64,000 nt of DNA from Devosia salina (GTDB lineage Bacteria > Pseudomonadota > Alphaproteobacteria > Rhizobiales > Devosiaceae). Location: the NCBI RefSeq assembly GCF_019504385.1, contig NZ_CP080590.1, positions 1,654,001 to 1,718,000 on the forward strand, given 5' to 3'. Of this stretch, positions 59,654 to 64,000 are shown in pieces. Every line of letters starts with the position of its first letter. Positions within the stretch are counted from its first letter, which is position 1. Made by a program: the position numbers and the translations under genes. The notes beneath the pieces were generated by a model, which was given only the letters and a program-made list of their open reading frames with translations, had not been told where the DNA came from and did no database searches.

Positions 59654-61528
59654 TTACTGGCCGTAATTTTGCACGAGCAGCTGGTTGAGAACCTGCTGGT
59701 TGATCCGCAGGCCCGCATCGTCGCGCAATGCGGCGACGAATTCGGAATAGAGGCCGGCGCGGGTCTCGGTGTCGAGGCTGCTGCGGGTCGCGGCATCGAG
59801 CGGCTCGGTCGGCGCGGTTGTGTTGACCACCTGGAACACCACGACCTCACCGGTCTCATTGACGACCGAACCGGCATGGTCCGGACCGCCCGCGAACGCG
59901 GCCGAAGCCAAGGTGCTGTCGATCAGCCCGTCTTCCGAGCCAAATCGGGTAAAGGGCGCGCTCAGCTGCGGAAAGGTGGAAAGCTCCATGCCGATATCGG
60001 CAAGGTTTCGACCGGCCTCGAGACGGGTCACGATGTCCTCGGCCTTGGCCAGCAGCGCATCATTCACGCGCTCCGCGGTGATCGCGGCCACCACCTCGTC
60101 CCGCACTTCCTCGAGCGTCTGGTCGCGGGCCGGCTCGATCGCCTCGAGGTCGAACCAGAGATGCGCATTGCCCGAGAGCGGAATGGACGGGATCAGCTTG
60201 TCCTGCTCGGCGGCAAAGATGGCCTGGGCCACGCGCGGATAGTTGGCCGCGTCCAGATTGGGGAGGGCCGACAGCTCGGTTCCGCCACTGGTGACGGTCA
60301 GTTCATAGACGGGCAGCCCGAACCGGTCCGCGATCTGCTCGATCGGCTGGAAGGCGGCCCGCAGCTCCTCGATCTGGTCGAGGATCTCGTTGATGTCATT
60401 GCGCGCCTCGGCCTGCGACAGGCGCTCGACAATGTCGGCACGCGCTTCCTCCAGCGTCGGTTCGCGGGACGCCTCGATCTCGACGACATGCACGGCGCGC
60501 TTGCCGCCAATGCCTTCGATGATGGCGTAACCGCCTTCCTCAAGACCGAAGGCGGCATCGGCCAGGCGGGTATCGGTAATCTCCGCCTGCGTCAGTGTCC
60601 CGAGGCTGGATGGGGTCAGGCCGGCATCGGCGATCAGCGTGCCGAAATCGGTCCCGGCGGCAAGGCCGGCCTCGAACTGGGCCTGCAATTCGGGCGTCGC
60701 CAGCGACACCTGCTCGATGGTGCGGCGCTCGGGCGTCGTCAGCGAAGCCTTGGTCTTCTCGTATTCGGCGGCGATGGCGTCTTCGGAGACGGTCTTGGTC
60801 GCGGCCAGGGAGGGCAGGGACAGATCGAGCAGCTTGACCTTGCGGGTTTCCACCGTGCGGAACTCGGTCTGGTGCTCTTCAAGGTACGCCGCCAGCTCTT
60901 CCTCGGTCGGCGCTGCGGGCGCCTCGACGCTGGTCTCGCCCAGGGTGATATAGTCGATGGTGCGGGTGGCGGTGGCGTAGTCGTTGATCAGCCCGGCGGC
61001 CACATCGGGCATTTCGGTGTCGGCGATCAGGGCGCTGGTCAGCTGGTTGCGCCGCGCCTCGTCGGCACGGGCCTCGAAATACTCGGCCTCGGTCCAGCCG
61101 GCGCGCTGCAGCACCTGGGTGAAGATACCCGGTTCGAAGGTCCCCAGCGTCCCGTGGAAGGATGGGTCCTCGCGCAGCATCTGGGCGAGCCTGGCATCGG
61201 ACACGCCCAGCCCGAACTGATCGGCCAGCCCGTCCAGCGTCGCGCCCTCCGACAGGCCGAGCAGGACGGCCGTCGGAATGCCCATGGCCTCGGCCTGGCT
61301 GGCGGTCGGCACGGAGCCCAATTGCTGGGAGACTCGCTCGGCCTGGTTCTGGTAGGCGCGCAGGAATTCGCGGGAATTGATCTCCTCGTCGCCCACGCGC
61401 GCAACGGTATTGCTGCCCAGATCGATGATCACATTATTGATGCCGAACCCGGCTATGCCGACCAGGAGGAACGCTCCCATGATCTTTCCCGGCCAGGATT
61501 TTGCAAAACCACGCAAACCATCGAGCAT
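59654..61528 (-). CDS. PpiD/SurA-like membrane-anchored folding factor (peptidyl-prolyl isomerase family)
   Basis: 624 residues with an N-terminal anchor helix (about 15-36, KIMGAFLLVGIAGFGINNV), a SurA_N-type region (INSREFLRAYQNQAERV, then a helix-rich segment), and parvulin-like regions at about 240-370. The overall layout matches PpiD, a periplasmic chaperone at the Sec translocon. The parvulin signature is weak, so catalytic activity is doubtful. Lies 31 bp before trpE on the same strand and is divergent from tpiA (123-bp gap). Confidence 0.8.
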   Translation of the reverse strand: MLDGLRGFAKSWPGKIMGAFLLVGIAGFGINNVIIDLGSNTVARVGDEEINSREFLRAYQNQAERVSQQLGSVPTASQAEAMGIPTAVLLGLSEGATLDGLADQFGLGVSDARLAQMLREDPSFHGTLGTFEPGIFTQVLQRAGWTEAEYFEARADEARRNQLTSALIADTEMPDVAAGLINDYATATRTIDYITLGETSVEAPAAPTEEELAAYLEEHQTEFRTVETRKVKLLDLSLPSLAATKTVSEDAIAAEYEKTKASLTTPERRTIEQVSLATPELQAQFEAGLAAGTDFGTLIADAGLTPSSLGTLTQAEITDTRLADAAFGLEEGGYAIIEGIGGKRAVHVVEIEASREPTLEEARADIVERLSQAEARNDINEILDQIEELRAAFQPIEQIADRFGLPVYELTVTSGGTELSALPNLDAANYPRVAQAIFAAEQDKLIPSIPLSGNAHLWFDLEAIEPARDQTLEEVRDEVVAAITAERVNDALLAKAEDIVTRLEAGRNLADIGMELSTFPQLSAPFTRFGSEDGLIDSTLASAAFAGGPDHAGSVVNETGEVVVFQVVNTTAPTEPLDAATRSSLDTETRAGLYSEFVAALRDDAGLRINQQVLNQLLVQNYGQ

Positions 61529-61651
61529 CTGAAGCGTTCCAGTTTCGGGTCCGACCCTTTACCCGAGCGGCAGGGGCGGACTACTAAGACAAATACGACA
61601 GCCGGGGTTAGGGCAAAGCCCCTCTCGGCGCAAGAGGCAGGAGTAGCAAGA

Positions 61652-62407
61652 TTGACGACCATCTCACCGCTGATCGCAGGAAACTGGAAGATGAATGGGC
61701 TCACCCACTCCCTGGATGAGCTGAGTGAACTGGCGCGCTTGCTGACCACCGGAGAGGCGCCGCGCGCGCTGGTTGTCGTCTGTCCGCCCGCAACCCTGCT
61801 GGCCGCCGTGGCGGCACAAGGCGCATCGAGTGGCATCATCGCCGGCGGCCAGGATTGCCACCAGGAACCGCATGGTGCCCATACCGGTGACATTTCCGCT
61901 GCCATGCTGGCCGATGCCGGAGCCCAATACGTGATCGTGGGCCATTCCGAGCGTCGGACCGACCATGGAGAGAGCAGCGAAAAAGTCCGCGCCAAGGCGG
62001 AAGCTGCGATCGGCTCTGGCCTCAAGCCGATCATCTGCATTGGCGAAACCGAAGCGCAGCGCGATGCCGGCGAAGCGGAATCGGTGGTTGCCGAACAGCT
62101 GGCGGCCTCCATTCCGGACGCTGCGGAACACCACGAAGTGACCGTCGCCTATGAGCCGGTCTGGGCCATTGGTACCGGCCGCACCCCCACCCTGGACGAG
62201 ATCGGGCAGATGCATGATGCCATCCGCGCCCGGCTGGTCGACCGGTTCGGCCTCTCCAAGGGTGAAAGCATCCGCATTCTCTATGGCGGCTCGCTCAAGC
62301 CCCAGAATGCCCGCGAAATTCTCGGCGTCAGCAATGTCAACGGTGGACTGGTTGGCGGTGCAAGCCTCTTGGCAAAGGACTTCTATACGATTATCTCCGC
62401 CGTCTAG
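61652..62407 (+). CDS. tpiA: Triosephosphate isomerase
   Basis: Interconverts dihydroxyacetone phosphate and glyceraldehyde 3-phosphate. Starts at TTG 61652, 8 nt behind AGGAG (61639-61643), giving 251 residues; no nearer ATG precedes the AGNWKMNG motif. Catalytic His in VIVGHSERRTDHGES, Glu in VAYEPVWAIGTGRTP, phosphate loop YGGSLKPQN and GGLVGGASL. The frame is open for some 2 kb upstream, but that is antisense of the PpiD-like gene. Confidence 0.95.
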   Translation: MTTISPLIAGNWKMNGLTHSLDELSELARLLTTGEAPRALVVVCPPATLLAAVAAQGASSGIIAGGQDCHQEPHGAHTGDISAAMLADAGAQYVIVGHSERRTDHGESSEKVRAKAEAAIGSGLKPIICIGETEAQRDAGEAESVVAEQLAASIPDAAEHHEVTVAYEPVWAIGTGRTPTLDEIGQMHDAIRARLVDRFGLSKGESIRILYGGSLKPQNAREILGVSNVNGGLVGGASLLAKDFYTIISAV

Positions 62408-62422
62408 AACCGAACGCCCACC

Positions 62423-62454
62423 GCCGCTTGTCGCGAAAAAGCGCCGCAAGCGGC
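62423..62454. other. Hairpin in the tpiA-secG spacer
   Basis: GCCGCTTG (62423-62430) pairs with CAAGCGGC (62447-62454), with an inner CGC/GCG (62432-62434 with 62441-62443) around GAAAAA. It begins 16 nt after the tpiA stop. No T-run follows, so it is not a canonical terminator. Confidence 0.35.
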
Positions 62455-62549
62455 TGGCATTTGCCGTTCGAGGGGTGTATGACCCCGCATCCTTTCCAAC
62501 CCGGGCGGGGCCTTTGGCACGCCCGGACTGACGCGAAGACAAGAGATTC

Positions 62550-63047
62550 ATGGCCAACGTACTGCTCGTCGCCTATCTGCTGATCGTGCTGGCGCTGATT
62601 GTCGTCATCCTGATCCAGCGCTCTGAAGGGGGCGCCCTTGGCATTGGTGGCGGCGGTGGCGGTGGCCTGATGACCGCCCGCGGCTCGGCCAATCTGCTGA
62701 CCCGCACCACTGCGATCCTCGCCACCCTGTTCTTTGCCTCGGCCATCGGCCTGACCGTTCTCAACGAACTCGATCGCGGAACCTCCGGAATTCTGGAGAA
62801 TGCGGCGTCCGGCACCGCAGGCGAACAGCCCTCCACGGTCCTGGATGCATTGAACGCACTGCAGGGCGACGAGACCTCGGATTTGCCGCTGCCGGCCGAC
62901 AGCACCGCTGCGCCTGCTGCCGATTCGACCTCGACGACCACTACCTCCACGACGTCGCCCGCAAGCGACCTCCCGGTTCCCGAGGCCCCGGCTGCCGACG
63001 CCGCTGCGCCGCAAGAGCAAACTCCCGCCGCGCCGGCGGGTAACTGA
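62550..63047 (+). CDS. secG: Preprotein translocase subunit SecG
   Basis: Accessory subunit of the SecYEG channel. 165 residues: first helix at 2-22 (VLLVAYLLIVLALIVVILIQ), then RSEGGALGIGGGGGGGLM, second helix at about 50-72. The conserved QRSEGGALG loop is clear. The C-terminal ~90 residues are Ala/Pro/Ser/Thr-rich (a run of TSTTTTSTTS) and probably disordered, a tail typical of alphaproteobacterial SecG. Adjacent tpiA and pyrG are its usual neighbours. Confidence 0.94.
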   Translation: MANVLLVAYLLIVLALIVVILIQRSEGGALGIGGGGGGGLMTARGSANLLTRTTAILATLFFASAIGLTVLNELDRGTSGILENAASGTAGEQPSTVLDALNALQGDETSDLPLPADSTAAPAADSTSTTTTSTTSPASDLPVPEAPAADAAAPQEQTPAAPAGN

Positions 63048-63070
63048 TCCGCCGCAAGGCGTCCGTGAAA

Positions 63071-63101
63071 AAGGGGATGGCGACATCCCCTTCTTCTTTT
63101 T
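63071..63101 (+). terminator. Rho-independent terminator after secG
   Basis: AAGGGGATG (63071-63079), GCGA tetraloop, CATCCCCTT (63084-63092), followed by CTTCTTTTTG. A textbook terminator 23 nt after the secG stop; pyrG must therefore have its own promoter or rely on read-through. Confidence 0.85.
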
Positions 63102-63159
63102 GTGTAGAGCGGGCTTCCCACTCTGCGAATCATTTCTGATGTGCTTATGGTGATCGCCC

Positions 63160-64000
63160 ATGGCTCGGTACGTATTCATCACCGGAGGCGTGGTCTCCTC
63201 CCTTGGCAAAGGTCTGGCTTCGGCGGCGCTTGGCGCTGTGCTGCAGGCGCGCGGCTACAAGGTCCGCCTGCGCAAGCTCGACCCCTATCTCAACGTGGAT
63301 CCCGGCACGATGTCGCCGACCCAGCATGGCGAGGTCTTCGTCACCGATGACGGTGCCGAGACCGATCTCGACCTGGGGCACTATGAGCGCTTCACCGGTC
63401 GCGCTGCCAACAAGCGCGACAACATCACCTCGGGCCGCATCTATTCGGACCTGCTGGCCAAGGAGCGCAAGGGCGAGTTCCTCGGCGCCACGGTGCAGGT
63501 GATTCCGCATGTGACCGACGCCATCAAGAATTTCGTGCTCGAGGGCAATGAGGACTTCGATTTCGTGCTGGTCGAGATCGGCGGCACGGTGGGCGACATC
63601 GAGGGGCTGCCCTTCTTCGAGGCCATTCGCCAGCTTGGCAATGAATTGCCGCGCAATCATTGCGCCTATCTGCACCTGACCCTGATGCCCTATATTCCCT
63701 CGGCCGGCGAGTTGAAGACCAAGCCGACCCAGCACTCGGTCAAGGAGCTGCGCTCCATCGGTATCGCACCCGACGTGCTGCTGGTGCGGTGTGACCGTCC
63801 GATCCCCGAGGGCGAGAAGAAGAAGCTCAGCCTCTTCTGTAACGTGCGCGAAACCGCCGTTATCCAGGGGCTCGACGTGGGCTCTATCTATGACGTGCCG
63901 ATGGCCTATCACAATGAAGGCCTCGACCGCGAAATCCTTGCAGCCTTCGGCATCACCGATGCGCCCGAGCCCGACATGTCGGCCTGGGAAGAGGTGTCGC
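63160..64000 (+). CDS. pyrG: CTP synthase, 5' part
   Basis: Amidates UTP to CTP using glutamine. The gene begins at ATG 63160 (MARYVFITGGVVSSLGKG) and runs off the window after 280 codons, about half the usual ~540. The P-loop GGVVSSLGKG, LDPYLNVDPGTMSPTQHGEVFV, DGAETDLDLGHYERF and VEIGGTVGDIEGLPFFEAIRQ of the synthase domain are seen; the amidotransferase domain lies beyond the end. No strong Shine-Dalgarno sequence precedes the ATG. Confidence 0.97.
   Translation, partial: MARYVFITGGVVSSLGKGLASAALGAVLQARGYKVRLRKLDPYLNVDPGTMSPTQHGEVFVTDDGAETDLDLGHYERFTGRAANKRDNITSGRIYSDLLAKERKGEFLGATVQVIPHVTDAIKNFVLEGNEDFDFVLVEIGGTVGDIEGLPFFEAIRQLGNELPRNHCAYLHLTLMPYIPSAGELKTKPTQHSVKELRSIGIAPDVLLVRCDRPIPEGEKKKLSLFCNVRETAVIQGLDVGSIYDVPMAYHNEGLDREILAAFGITDAPEPDMSAWEEVS

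Noticed and set aside
59624..61651. Open plus-strand frame of about 2 kb leading into tpiA, which could be read as a fusion
   Set aside because: It is antisense of the PpiD-like gene. The TIM family start coincides with TTG 61652, which has an ideal ribosome-binding site.
1..64000. CRISPR arrays, tRNA or rRNA genes, prophage blocks
   Set aside because: No regularly spaced repeats, no T-loop/cloverleaf signatures and no run of phage structural genes were seen. The SieB-like gene is a single gene without other phage genes.

Overview
The window is high-G+C DNA from an alphaproteobacterium, almost certainly of the order Hyphomicrobiales (Rhizobiales). This rests on the gene order (nuoA-N followed by birA and rnj; DUF1467-proS-lolC-lolD-dnaE; rpsB-tsf-pyrH-frr-uppS-cdsA-rseP-bamA-lpxD-fabZ-lpxA-lpxB; lexA-moeA-moaC-trpCDGE; tpiA-secG-pyrG), on the short ProRS, and on LexA sites of the alphaproteobacterial GTTC-N7-GTTC type. 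The protein sequences feel closest to Devosia and relatives, but that is a guess without a search.

Layout: 286-15938 is one complete 14-subunit complex I operon on the plus strand. It carries two extra small genes: a two-helix membrane protein between nuoE and nuoF, and a coiled-coil protein between nuoF and nuoG that lies between 19-bp perfect direct repeats. 15939-18517 holds birA and ribonuclease J. 18539-23776 holds small genes, a structured candidate RNA element, proS, lolC/E, lolD and a low-G+C SieB-like membrane protein. 23927-25299 is a small SOS-controlled reading frame split by a complete 1271-bp IS3-family element. It is followed by dnaE. 29170-41282 is the translation/envelope cluster (rpsB to lpxB), from which dxr and lpxI, usual members in relatives, are missing.

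41258-44145 (minus) holds gltA and gltX, and 44220-46367 holds comEC. 46336-52821 is a sugar-catabolic cassette: GH42 beta-galactosidase, SMP-30 lactonase, KDPGal aldolase and 2-keto-3-deoxygalactonate kinase on the minus strand, with a divergent IlvD/Edd sugar-acid dehydratase. Together these could turn a galactoside into pyruvate and glyceraldehyde 3-phosphate by the DeLey-Doudoroff route, but no galactose dehydrogenase, transporter or regulator is seen here. 52893-61528 (minus) is lexA-moeA-moaC-trpC-trpD-trpG, an intergenic hairpin repeat, trpE and a PpiD/SurA-like chaperone. 61652-64000 (plus) holds tpiA, secG and the start of pyrG, which runs off the end.

The most interesting signal is at 23871-25299. 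A sigma-70-like promoter with an exact GAAC-N7-GAAC LexA box in its spacer precedes a frame that, once the IS and one 3-bp target duplication are removed, encodes a 32-residue single-helix membrane peptide. Its size, topology, SOS control and position before dnaE suggest a SidA-type division inhibitor that this strain has lost by transposition.
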